Of a stretch of 64,000 nt of DNA, positions 16,947 to 25,352 are shown one piece after another. Source of the DNA: an uncultured Opitutales bacterium (lineage in GTDB: Bacteria; Verrucomicrobiota; Verrucomicrobiia; Opitutales; Intestinicryptomonadaceae). Every line of letters starts with the position of its first letter. Within the stretch, counting starts at the first letter, position 1. The stretch is from assembly GCA_900545705.1 (NCBI GenBank), contig URAK01000007.1:1-64000 (forward strand), in the 5' to 3' direction. Made by a program: the position numbers and the translations under genes. The notes beneath the pieces were generated by a model, which had not been told where the DNA came from, made no database searches, and saw nothing but the letters and a program-made list of their open reading frames with translations.

Positions 16947-17789
16947 ATGTTTAAAGAAAATCTATACCGCCCGTTTGAAATTTTGCTTCGCGAGCATGAA
17001 ACTTTCCCGCTGAAGGAGCATCAACATTCCTTTTTTGAGGCTGTATATATCGCTTCCGGGGAGGGAAGTTTCCGGATATACCGCCAGATACCCGACGCGT
17101 GCGAGTTTAAATATTCTGCGGGCAGCCTTTTTTTGATTCCGCCCAATACCACCCATTGCTTTAAAGTTTCCAAACGTAGCAAATTTTTATTTGTCCGCTT
17201 TACCGACCACTATATTGACGAACATTTAGGCAACAGGGCAAAACATTCTCTCTATTTGTCCTACGCAATGCCGCGCATATTGTTGGAGGGAATGCAGGGG
17301 GAAGTCGCGGTAGCTCTTTTTAAGCTTGTAGAATCGGAGCTTGCCGAAGGGCGTGAGGCGTCGGAAACAATGCTCCAAAACTCGGCCGATATTGTGCTTT
17401 CGTTGGCGGCTCGAATCCTTGCCAGCTCTCCTGACGCGCATATCCGAGAGTCTGACGAAACTGAAATGCACATGCTCCAATATATCCAGACACACATCCA
17501 TCAGCCCGACGAACTCAGGGTAGATCCGCTCGTAAAGCGCTTCGGGCTTTCAAAAAATTACATAGGCCGATATTTCAAAAAACATTTTCAGGAAACTTTG
17601 CAGCAATACATAACCAGAAACCGAATGAAGAGAGTTGAATATTTGGTGGCAAACAGCCTTATGTCGGTTAAGGAGATTGCCTATGACATGGGCTTTGCCG
17701 ACTCGTGCCACCTCGTAAAAAATTTTAAGAAATATAGCGGAATGTCTCCGCTCAAATACCGCAATAAGTGCAATTCGCGCAAAGCATAA
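16947..17789 (+). CDS. AraC/XylS-family transcriptional regulator
   Basis: One-component regulator of 280 residues. The N-terminal cupin-like sensor (about 1-150) includes PLKEHQHSFFEAVYIASGEG and IPPNTTHCF, typical of sugar-responsive members. The C-terminal domain (about 180-280) has two helix-turn-helix motifs: VDPLVKRFGLSKNYIGRYFK and VKEIAYDMGFADSCHLVKNF. The ATG at 16947 is chosen over a TTG at 16938, which lies inside an operator-like site. Repeated sites flank the gene on both sides, suggesting autoregulation and control of the divergent doxX-like gene. Effector unknown. Confidence 0.9.
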   Translation: MFKENLYRPFEILLREHETFPLKEHQHSFFEAVYIASGEGSFRIYRQIPDACEFKYSAGSLFLIPPNTTHCFKVSKRSKFLFVRFTDHYIDEHLGNRAKHSLYLSYAMPRILLEGMQGEVAVALFKLVESELAEGREASETMLQNSADIVLSLAARILASSPDAHIRESDETEMHMLQYIQTHIHQPDELRVDPLVKRFGLSKNYIGRYFKKHFQETLQQYITRNRMKRVEYLVANSLMSVKEIAYDMGFADSCHLVKNFKKYSGMSPLKYRNKCNSRKA

Positions 17790-17798
17790 AAAGATAGA

Positions 17799-17855
17799 AA
17801 AAGTACAATATATCGAGTAAAAATACAATTATTGTGCATTGATAGATTGTACAAT
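17799..17855. promoter_or_regulatory. Operator-like sites downstream of the araC-like gene
   Basis: AAAAGTACAAT at 17799-17809 is the reverse complement of the upstream ATTGTACTTTT sites. AAAATACAAT ends at 17829, 20 bp further, and the palindrome ATTGTACAAT lies at 17846-17855. They precede a short secreted ORF starting at 17876. Confidence 0.45.
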
Positions 17856-17875
17856 TTTTTGATTTTATCGCCGGA

Positions 17876-17971
17876 ATGAAAATTTCCAAAATTGTATTTG
17901 CGCTTGTTTTTCTGTCCTTACGTTCTATTTTGCAGGCGCATGCAAATCCTGTGGAAAAGAAAACGGTATGA
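17876..17971 (+). pseudogene. Short secreted-protein ORF, possibly a gene remnant
   Basis: An ATG opens 31 codons that read as a clean signal peptide (MKISKIVFALVFLSLRSILQ followed by AHANPVEKK) and then stop. The stop overlaps the start of another short frame (17968-18109) encoding 46 residues without recognisable similarity. A signal peptide without a mature domain, downstream of AraC-type operator sites, suggests the N-terminal remnant of an exported enzyme whose body has been lost. It could instead be a genuine small secreted peptide. Confidence 0.35.
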
Positions 17972-18109
17972 AATTGAAAGTCAAGTTTGGGTCCGCGTTG
18001 TGGACCACATTTGAAATGGGAAAGGGGCTTGCATACCCGTTCGCAATAAGTTCAAAGGCCGCAGTATATGGTATCTATGCGGTTTGTGGAAAAATGGTTT
18101 GCTGCTGAT

Positions 18110-19015
18110 ATGAACTCGTCAAAACTTGCAGGTCACGGGGCAATGTTTGCCGCAAATGCAATGTGGGGGCTCATGTCGCCGGTTGCAAAGTTTGCAATGT
18201 CATGCGGGGCAATCGGGGCTTTTGCGGTGACAGAGGTGCGGATTGTAGGAGCCGCCGCGCTATTTTGGATTGCGTCGTTTTTTCAAAAGCCAGAACACGT
18301 TAGGGGCCGGGATATGATGAAGATGTTTGCGGCTTCAATGCTTGCTATCGTTTTTAACCAAGGTTGTTTTATTTTCGGTGTAAAAATGGCGTCGCCCGTA
18401 GACGCCTCCATAATAACTACAAGCATGCCGCTCATCGCCCTTGTGCTTTCGGCGATTTTCCTAAAAGAGGTTATAAATGGAAGGAAAGTCATCGGCATTT
18501 CGCTTGGCGCAGCGGGCGCCTTAATGCTTGTAATGGGAGCTTCCGCATGCCCCGCAAAGGAAGGCGCTTATGGCGGATATGTCTTGGGGGACTTGCTCGT
18601 TTTATTCGCCCAGTTTAGTTATGCGCTCTACATTGTGTTATTTAAAGGGCTCGTCGGGAAATATTCGCCAGTTACCATAATGAAATGGATGTTTACATAT
18701 TCGTTTCTCGCGACAGTTCCATTCTCGTACGGAGAGGTTGCCGCCACTAACTGGAATATGGATTTTAGCATAGCGCTGTCGCTTGCGTTTGTAGTCGTCG
18801 GGGGAACTTTTGGAAGCTATATGCTGCTTGCCGTGGGGCAGCGCAGGCTGCGCCCGACTGTTGCCGGAATGTACAACTATATACAGCCGCTGGTTGCGAG
18901 CATTGTGGCCATATGCTGGGGCATGGATTCTTTCAGCCTGTCGAAAATTGTCGCCGCTATGCTTATATTCAGCGGAGTTTACATGGTGACTGTATCTGAA
19001 AAGTCGCGCTCTTAG
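18110..19015 (+). CDS. EamA/DMT-superfamily transporter
   Basis: Predicted drug/metabolite transporter of about 301 residues with ten membrane helices in two EamA repeats. Typical elements are FAANAMWGLMSPVAKFAM at the start, VDASIITTSMPLIALVLSAI at the end of the first repeat, and MYNYIQPLVASIVAICWG in the second. The ATG at 18110 (MNSSKLAGHG) fits the family better than an in-frame ATG at 18068. Substrate cannot be inferred. It may be co-regulated with the upstream AraC cluster. It converges on the gene at 19078. Confidence 0.85.
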   Translation: MNSSKLAGHGAMFAANAMWGLMSPVAKFAMSCGAIGAFAVTEVRIVGAAALFWIASFFQKPEHVRGRDMMKMFAASMLAIVFNQGCFIFGVKMASPVDASIITTSMPLIALVLSAIFLKEVINGRKVIGISLGAAGALMLVMGASACPAKEGAYGGYVLGDLLVLFAQFSYALYIVLFKGLVGKYSPVTIMKWMFTYSFLATVPFSYGEVAATNWNMDFSIALSLAFVVVGGTFGSYMLLAVGQRRLRPTVAGMYNYIQPLVASIVAICWGMDSFSLSKIVAAMLIFSGVYMVTVSEKSRS

Positions 19016-19077
19016 CCTTAAATTACGTGCTGCGGAATGCTGGTAAAATGCGGAAATAAAACTGATTGGCTGGCCTA

Positions 19078-20769
19078 TTAAATGCACGCGTAAATGTTGC
19101 GCCGCAATTTCTGGTCTGAATGGGCAAGGCTTTCGGGCACTGGCGAATTTTCGCTTACATACATATATGATTTCCTTTCTACGGGGAAATATTCTACCCA
19201 CCTTATGGGAACCCTGTGGAACCTTCCGTCGCCGCCCCAAACGCTTTCGTAATCGACGCGGTTTTTGCCGCCAAAACCGTTTGCAGTCACGCGCACTTTT
19301 GAGACTCCGTCCCGCATCTCTACAAGTTGGGTCTTCAATATGTTTTCGGTGATGCTGCTTTCGTGCTTAAAATATACTGCGCCGTAGTAATTGGCGATGG
19401 CCTCGTGTTCCCAAGATGAGGACGGCGATTGTATTTCGCCCTTGTAAATATCTTTGTAGGTTCTGGTTTGCTGGTAAAGCGGAATCGCAAGCAGAGGAGC
19501 CAGAGAAAAATAAAGATTTTTAAAGTAGTTTTCGTTAAAGTTTTTGAAGTTTAAATGGGCGCGATCAAAATCCCAATCGTGGAAGATTTCTGGGTCGGTG
19601 TTCAGGCTGGAACCAGACAAATGCTTTGAGTGCAGAAGGTTTATCTTACCGCGTTTTATGAAAGTGAAATCGTCTCCGTATCCGATTTCGTCGTCCTTCA
19701 ATAATTCAAGCATTTGCTCTTGGGCGAGGGAGGTGAAAAGCAGCCGAAACTCTACTTCGTTGTCGCGGTTTTTTGCGTGGAAGAGCGTTTCAAATTCGTG
19801 GTTGGACATCAGCGTGAAGTCTGAATCGTCGTCGAGGTTTTCGGAATATTCTTTCAGGTCGCGCAGGGTAAACCACTTTCGAATGCTTGTGACAAACCCC
19901 TCCTCGGCGTTTGACAGGCCCGATGGCGAGCGCGAAAAATTTAGGTTGGGGGCGGCGTCGTTGCCGTAAATTAGAAGCCTGTCTCTTGAGAATTTCGGAT
20001 ACGGCTTATTGACGCTCGCCGACAGAGTTTGCGTTCGTGTGACAGTGCGTCTCCGCCCGTTGCCGTCGGTGACACTCTCCCTCCACGATATGGTTTTATA
20101 TCCGGTATATGTTTTCGTACCCCAAACCATTTTTAGGTATTCTCCGAAAACGAACGGATTGCCGTTTATAACACCGGATTGCGAAAAGAGAATGGACTTG
20201 CCGTCGGTGAAGGAGTCGTCCCAGCCGAAAATTTCCTTTAAGTCGTCGAGCCTTTGCGTGGTGAGATACGGATCGAAGTTCAGCCTGGGGACTGTTTTCT
20301 CTATTAGCGCAATCGGGATATCCCATGTGTACAGTTCGTTGAGCGGGCGCATTTGTTCGCGCGCTTCGTCTGTTTTTTTTGATATGAGGCTTTTTAGGGC
20401 GTTTATTTGTTTGCCAAGTTCTACACATTTTTTCGCCGCAAAAAACGCCAAAATACACGATGCGACACACACCGCAACAAGGCATGCGATTTTTTCAGGC
20501 TCCAAAGAATAGCTGTATGCGATAAATCCGCATGCTACTGCAGCAACTATCAGCAATACGCAGGCGAATACGAGCATCGTGGACGTTCGCGATTTATCCG
20601 ACGACTTGTTTTTCAAATCCTTTATTTCCGCCACCAGCTTGCGGTTGGCTTCGAAGTCGACACCGGATTTTTCGAGCAGTTCCCTGAATTTCTGGGCGGT
20701 TAATTCCGAGAATTTTTCGCGGAAAGAATCGCGGTATTTTTTTAGGGGCTCGTAAAAATCTTCAATCAT
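19078..20769 (-). CDS. LemA-linked membrane protein of unknown function
   Basis: A 563-residue protein. A basic N-terminal region (1-65) precedes two adjacent membrane helices (about 66-84 and 90-110), then a coiled-coil segment and a large soluble domain with conserved-looking WGTKTYTGYKTISW and a Ser/Thr/Arg-rich loop near 235-255. The start overlaps the stop of the lemA gene by 4 bp, so the two are translated together. Pairing of a two-helix protein with LemA recurs in many bacteria, but no biochemical role is known to me and none is visible here. Confidence 0.75.
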   Translation of the reverse strand: MIEDFYEPLKKYRDSFREKFSELTAQKFRELLEKSGVDFEANRKLVAEIKDLKNKSSDKSRTSTMLVFACVLLIVAAVACGFIAYSYSLEPEKIACLVAVCVASCILAFFAAKKCVELGKQINALKSLISKKTDEAREQMRPLNELYTWDIPIALIEKTVPRLNFDPYLTTQRLDDLKEIFGWDDSFTDGKSILFSQSGVINGNPFVFGEYLKMVWGTKTYTGYKTISWRESVTDGNGRRRTVTRTQTLSASVNKPYPKFSRDRLLIYGNDAAPNLNFSRSPSGLSNAEEGFVTSIRKWFTLRDLKEYSENLDDDSDFTLMSNHEFETLFHAKNRDNEVEFRLLFTSLAQEQMLELLKDDEIGYGDDFTFIKRGKINLLHSKHLSGSSLNTDPEIFHDWDFDRAHLNFKNFNENYFKNLYFSLAPLLAIPLYQQTRTYKDIYKGEIQSPSSSWEHEAIANYYGAVYFKHESSITENILKTQLVEMRDGVSKVRVTANGFGGKNRVDYESVWGGDGRFHRVPIRWVEYFPVERKSYMYVSENSPVPESLAHSDQKLRRNIYACI

Positions 20770-21431
20770 AGAAGAACCGTTTTTGCGGCGGCTTTCATTT
20801 CGGCGCTTGTTGAGAACGGAATTCTCGTCGTGTATCCGGCGCGGGCGGCAACTATCATTTTTGTAGGCCAGTTAAAAAGGGACGCGTTCCATTGGTTTAC
20901 AGTGTCGTTGTACAGATTTCGCGCGGCGGTTATTTCCTTTTGTAGGTATGCGTTTTGCTGCATTGCCTCGGCAATGGCCGCGTGCGCCTTTAATTCGGGA
21001 TAGGCCTCAACTTGCGGAAAGAGTCTGCCAAAGGCCATGTCAAGCTGGTTGGATACGGTGTTCCTTGAAGAGTCGTTCAGATTTACTCCACCCCTGTACG
21101 CGGCGACGGCCTTCATGACGTCTTTGTCCAAGTCTATTGCTTTGCCTACGAGGCTTGCCACGTTTTTTAGGATTATTACGCGCTGTTCTATGTAATTGTC
21201 GATTGTTGAGGCGTCGGCTTGCAGCTTTTGTTGCAGTTTTCTAAAATAGTTGGCCGCGGAAATTTTCATAAAAATGAAAATAATTCCGGGCAGAATGCCG
21301 CACACCCATAAAAGAACCTCAAACAATACGGAGCCCCAGCCAATTTTTACCGGCAGCTGCTTCTGTATCACGTTAATGTCGCGCCCGCCCGCTTCAACGG
21401 GAGATGTAAGTTCGTCTAATTCATTGGCCAT
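20766..21431 (-). CDS. LemA family protein
   Basis: A 221-residue membrane-anchored helical protein. A single hydrophobic segment (about 33-55, FEVLLWVCGILPGIIFIFMK) precedes the LemA helical bundle with QRVIILKNVASLVGKAIDLD, VEAYPELKA, ITAARNLYNDTVNQWN and FNWPTKMIVA. The N-terminal 30 residues before the helix are longer than in most LemA proteins. It is the first gene of a two-gene operon. LemA function is not established. Confidence 0.9.
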   Translation of the reverse strand: MANELDELTSPVEAGGRDINVIQKQLPVKIGWGSVLFEVLLWVCGILPGIIFIFMKISAANYFRKLQQKLQADASTIDNYIEQRVIILKNVASLVGKAIDLDKDVMKAVAAYRGGVNLNDSSRNTVSNQLDMAFGRLFPQVEAYPELKAHAAIAEAMQQNAYLQKEITAARNLYNDTVNQWNASLFNWPTKMIVAARAGYTTRIPFSTSAEMKAAAKTVLL

Positions 21432-21603
21432 GTGGAAAATTTTTATGTAAAAAGCCGCCAGTTCAAGGAAATTCTAATCCCGTTGTATGAATATGCGTCA
21501 TACTTAATTGCAAGTGTGCGCTTGCAGCGTTTCGCGGAGGCAATTTTTTCATCTAAAAATACTATGAAAATACATGCCGCTAAGAATGTGCGGCGCGCAA
21601 TTT

Positions 21604-24600
21604 TTAATGCTTTTCAGAATCGGCTTCGGCAGTCTCGGCGTTCCCGCTTTCGCGGTTGAAACGCATCGATATCAGCCGCGTGACTCCGCGCTCCTGCATG
21701 GTCACACCGTATATCGTTTTCGCCGCCGACATCGTGCGCTTGTTGTGCGAGATTACGAGGAATTGCGAGTAGCGCGTAAATTCTTTTAGCATGTCGGTGT
21801 ATCTGCCTATATTGGCGTCGTCGAGAGGCGCATCGAGCTCGTCGAGCACGCAGAACGGGCTCGGCTTTACCATGTATATCGCAAATAGCAGCGAGACTGC
21901 CGTCATCGTGCGCTGTCCGCCCGAGAGAAGGGAAAGGCTCTTTAAAACCGTTCCGGGCGGGCGCGCTACAATCTCTATGCCGCTGTCGAGCACGTCCTCG
22001 CTTTCGACGAGATTCAAGTCGGCTGTTCCGCCGCCGAATATTTTGTCGAATGTAAACGAGAAATTCTTTCTTATTTGTTCGAAAGTCTCCGAGAATAGTT
22101 TTTGGGAAGTGGAATTTATTTCGTCGATATCGGCAATCAGCGCATTTTTCGACGCCCACAAGTCGTCGGTTTGCGCTTTTAGGAAGTCGTACCTCTCTTT
22201 AAGTTCGGCATACTCCTCTATTGCAACGAGGTTTACGGCCCCCATTGCACTTATGCGCTCGCGCAGTTCGCGGACCTCTTCGCCGACTGCCGCGAAATCT
22301 ACGGAGTCCATTGCGGCGAAGTCCTCCTCCGTGGGTTCGCCTCTCTTGCCTTTGCTTTTAGCCTCGATTTCGCCGTCTTCAAGCTCGTCGAGTTTTATTT
22401 TTGTCTCAAATTCTTCGTCCGCCTTCCAAAGTTCGCGCTTCCAGTCGGCCGTGGCGATGGAGACTTCGTAGTCGTTTAAAATTCTTTCGGAGATGTAGTC
22501 GAGCTTCGAGCGCAGGCGGGCGGAGCGTACGTCCAATTCACTCTTTTGGGCAGAGGCGCGCATATGCTCCTCGCGCAGGCCGACGAGCGACGATTCGTAT
22601 TCCGAAAGGCGTGTCTCTTCCGCCGACAGCTTTACGCGGAAGGCCTCTATTTCTTCGAGGGCGGTTTCGAGGCTCTGTGCAAGCGCGGCGGCGCGCTCCG
22701 TCTCCTCGGAGGTCTCGCGCTCCAAATTTTCAATTTGCGCCCTTATTGATTGTGATTCGGACTCGCGCCTTTCTATTGCAGCTTGCGCTTCAGCCTGCTG
22801 GACCTTTATCGCTCCCAATCCGCGCTCCAAATTTTCCAAGCGTGATTTTTTTGACGCAAGTTCAATGCGCGTTTCCGACAAAACCGCAAAGCGCGCGTCT
22901 TTAGCTTCCCTGAGTTCCGCGAGCTCGGCCTCCCTTTCGGAGATTACCCTCTTTGAGGATTCCACTGCCGACTCCGCCTCTTCAAGCGCCTTTTGCGCGC
23001 GGTCGAGCCTGTCCTGAACTTCAAAGCGCGAGTTTTCCATCGACTGCATTTCCGCATTTTTCCTTTGCAGATCGGTTTCCTTCGCGCCCATCTGGGAATT
23101 TGCCTCGTTTGTCTGGGCGTTGATTGCGGATATTTCCCTCTTGATTTCCGCCGCGGCGTTTTTCTTGTTTTCTATTTCGGATTCGGCGGCGTCCATCATG
23201 CTTTGGAGAGCCATGGCGGCCTCGTTGAGCGCGGTGAGGTTGTCGTTGTCGGAGTCGATTTCGCTTTTCAGCCTCTTTATTTCGCTTGCGCGCAGCAGAA
23301 AACTGCTTTCAGTGTCGCGCTTTTCTCCGGTGGAGGCATAGACTGTCCCGCGGGCATCGAGCATTGAGCCGTCGCGGGCAACTGCGCAGAAAAATTTAAA
23401 TTCGGGGTTTTCGGAGACGAATTTTGCAAAGTCAGAAATATCCTCGCAAAAATAGCAGCCCGCAACGGCGTTGCGCGCGTATTCGGCAATATCCTCAGAC
23501 TGGCATTTTACTACGTCGGCCGCTTTTTTTATGGTTGGCGGCAACGGGAAGTCGGCGCCGGAAAACGCCGATTGCGCAAGCTGGAAACATGCCTTGCCGA
23601 GGTTTCGCTCGCGCAAGGCGGCGAGAATTTTTGAGAGCTCTGAGGCGTCGGGCAGGGCGACTGCGTCAAGCGCCGGCCCCATTAAAGTTTCAAATGCGGA
23701 CGTCCATCCTTCTTCAACTTCGAGGTGCTGGCTTACGATTTTTGCGGAATCCGCCGGCAGGCAGTCGTTTAGCGCGCCTTTCATTATGGATTTAATCCCG
23801 TCCGAAAAACCCTCCATTCTCGACTGGAAATCGTTTAGCAGCCCGAGCCTTGCGGCTTTGCTCGCGATGGCTCTGTCGGCTTGCTGTATTTCGGCCTGCT
23901 TGTCTCTGTACTGCCTGCGCAGCTCCTCTATTTTCGACTGCTGCTCCGCAACGTCCGCGTCTGCCTCTCCAAGCCTTTCGTTTGCTCCGTCAAGCGCCTC
24001 AGCAAGCTCGAGAATGCGCCTTTCGAGCGATTGCGACTCCTCTTTTATTTGGAAAATCGAATCAGACAGTGCTGCGTGGCGCACTTGGTAGGATTTTAAA
24101 TCCAATTCGAGCGTGGTGCAGTTTGAGCGCAGCCGGGTTATGGTCCCGTCGTTTACGAGGGCGTCTTGTTTGGCCCGCGACAACGCGGACTCAGCTTCGC
24201 GTATGGATTCCTCTATTTGCGTAAGCTCTCCCGCCTGCTGCTTAAAAACTTCGTCGTCGGCCATGACGAGCTCGAGCTGCATTTGCTTTACTTCGGCATC
24301 GCCCTTTGCCTTGCCTTCTAGGGCAGAAAGTTGCTCGCGCAAGGTTTCAAGCTCCTTAGAGATTTGCGAAAGCCTCTCTTCGAGGTCCTTTTTTCTAACT
24401 TGCGCGAATTCCGAGCTCCTTTGCGCCTGCTCCTTAGCCGAGCGCGTCTCGGCTGCGTTTTGGCGCATTGTTTCAAGCTCAGCGAGCATTGCCGCCCTTT
24501 GGCTTCTCATCGCTGAAAGCGACTCTTCGCTTTCCGAAAGCCTCTGGGTTAGAGAAAAAATTTGCGCCGACACTTCTTTGAGCGACTCCGCGTCGCGCGC

Positions 24601-25323
24601 AAGTTCCGCGCTCTGTTCGGCGTAGCTCTTAGCGTTTAAAGCGAGGTCCAGATGCCGCAAGCGGTGGCTCAGGCGCTTGTAGCGCAGGGCCTTTGACGCC
24701 TGCCTTTTGAGGGTTCCGATTTGCCGGGAAATCTCCTCGATTCTGTCGGTCGCGCGCGCGAGGTTTTGGTCTACGAGAGCTAGCTTGTTTAGAGCCTCCC
24801 TCCTTTGCGTCTTGTATTTTGTAATACCCGCCGCCTCCTCAAATATCGCGCGGCGCTCGCCGGGATTCGACGATAGTATCTGGTCTATTTGCCCTTGCAC
24901 CATGAACGAGTACGATACCCGCCCTATGCCGGTGTCCATAAACAGGCTTTGAATATCCTTTAATCTGCCTGCCTTGCCGTTTATAAAATAGTCGCTGCCG
25001 CCGTCGCGCGATACTTTGCGGGTGATTTCGACTTCGTTAAAGTTTGTGCCAAGCTGTTTTTCGCAGTCGGAAAAGAGCAGGGACACTTCGCAGAATTGGA
25101 GCGGCTTGCGCGTTTCCGTCCCCTGGAATATGACGTCCTGCATTTTCCCGCCGCGCAGGGCCTTTGCGCTTTGCTCGCCAAGCACCCAGCGGATAGCGTC
25201 GACTATATTGCTCTTGCCGCAGCCGTTGGGGCCGACTATGCACGTTATGCCGTCGGTCAGCGAAATTGTCGTCTCGTCTGCGAAGCTCTTGAAGCCGTTT
25301 ATCTTTATCCGCTTTAAGTACAT
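21604..25323 (-). CDS. smc: Chromosome segregation protein SMC
   Basis: Condensin ATPase for chromosome compaction and segregation, 1239 residues, full family length. The N-terminal head has FKSFADETT and Walker A GPNGCGKSNIVDAIRWVLGE (about 32-51). Two long coiled coils (about 170-500 and 690-1010) flank the hinge around 520-640. The C-terminal head has the signature LSLLSGGQRTMTAVSLLFA and Walker B FCVLDELDAPLDDANI. It sits 29 bp after the alaS start on the same strand (alaS is upstream in transcription? no: alaS precedes smc on the minus strand only if read from 28025 to 21604), so both may be co-transcribed. ScpA/ScpB are not in view. Confidence 0.97.
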   Translation of the reverse strand: MYLKRIKINGFKSFADETTISLTDGITCIVGPNGCGKSNIVDAIRWVLGEQSAKALRGGKMQDVIFQGTETRKPLQFCEVSLLFSDCEKQLGTNFNEVEITRKVSRDGGSDYFINGKAGRLKDIQSLFMDTGIGRVSYSFMVQGQIDQILSSNPGERRAIFEEAAGITKYKTQRREALNKLALVDQNLARATDRIEEISRQIGTLKRQASKALRYKRLSHRLRHLDLALNAKSYAEQSAELARDAESLKEVSAQIFSLTQRLSESEESLSAMRSQRAAMLAELETMRQNAAETRSAKEQAQRSSEFAQVRKKDLEERLSQISKELETLREQLSALEGKAKGDAEVKQMQLELVMADDEVFKQQAGELTQIEESIREAESALSRAKQDALVNDGTITRLRSNCTTLELDLKSYQVRHAALSDSIFQIKEESQSLERRILELAEALDGANERLGEADADVAEQQSKIEELRRQYRDKQAEIQQADRAIASKAARLGLLNDFQSRMEGFSDGIKSIMKGALNDCLPADSAKIVSQHLEVEEGWTSAFETLMGPALDAVALPDASELSKILAALRERNLGKACFQLAQSAFSGADFPLPPTIKKAADVVKCQSEDIAEYARNAVAGCYFCEDISDFAKFVSENPEFKFFCAVARDGSMLDARGTVYASTGEKRDTESSFLLRASEIKRLKSEIDSDNDNLTALNEAAMALQSMMDAAESEIENKKNAAAEIKREISAINAQTNEANSQMGAKETDLQRKNAEMQSMENSRFEVQDRLDRAQKALEEAESAVESSKRVISEREAELAELREAKDARFAVLSETRIELASKKSRLENLERGLGAIKVQQAEAQAAIERRESESQSIRAQIENLERETSEETERAAALAQSLETALEEIEAFRVKLSAEETRLSEYESSLVGLREEHMRASAQKSELDVRSARLRSKLDYISERILNDYEVSIATADWKRELWKADEEFETKIKLDELEDGEIEAKSKGKRGEPTEEDFAAMDSVDFAAVGEEVRELRERISAMGAVNLVAIEEYAELKERYDFLKAQTDDLWASKNALIADIDEINSTSQKLFSETFEQIRKNFSFTFDKIFGGGTADLNLVESEDVLDSGIEIVARPPGTVLKSLSLLSGGQRTMTAVSLLFAIYMVKPSPFCVLDELDAPLDDANIGRYTDMLKEFTRYSQFLVISHNKRTMSAAKTIYGVTMQERGVTRLISMRFNRESGNAETAEADSEKH

Positions 25324-25352
25324 TTTACGGTGGGCAAATTAAATTATTTGGG

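Larger units (their letters stand above)
17790..18109. other. Region between araC-like and DMT transporter genes
   Basis: 320 bp holding the operator-like sites and the short secreted ORF described separately; nothing else recognised. Confidence 0.6.
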
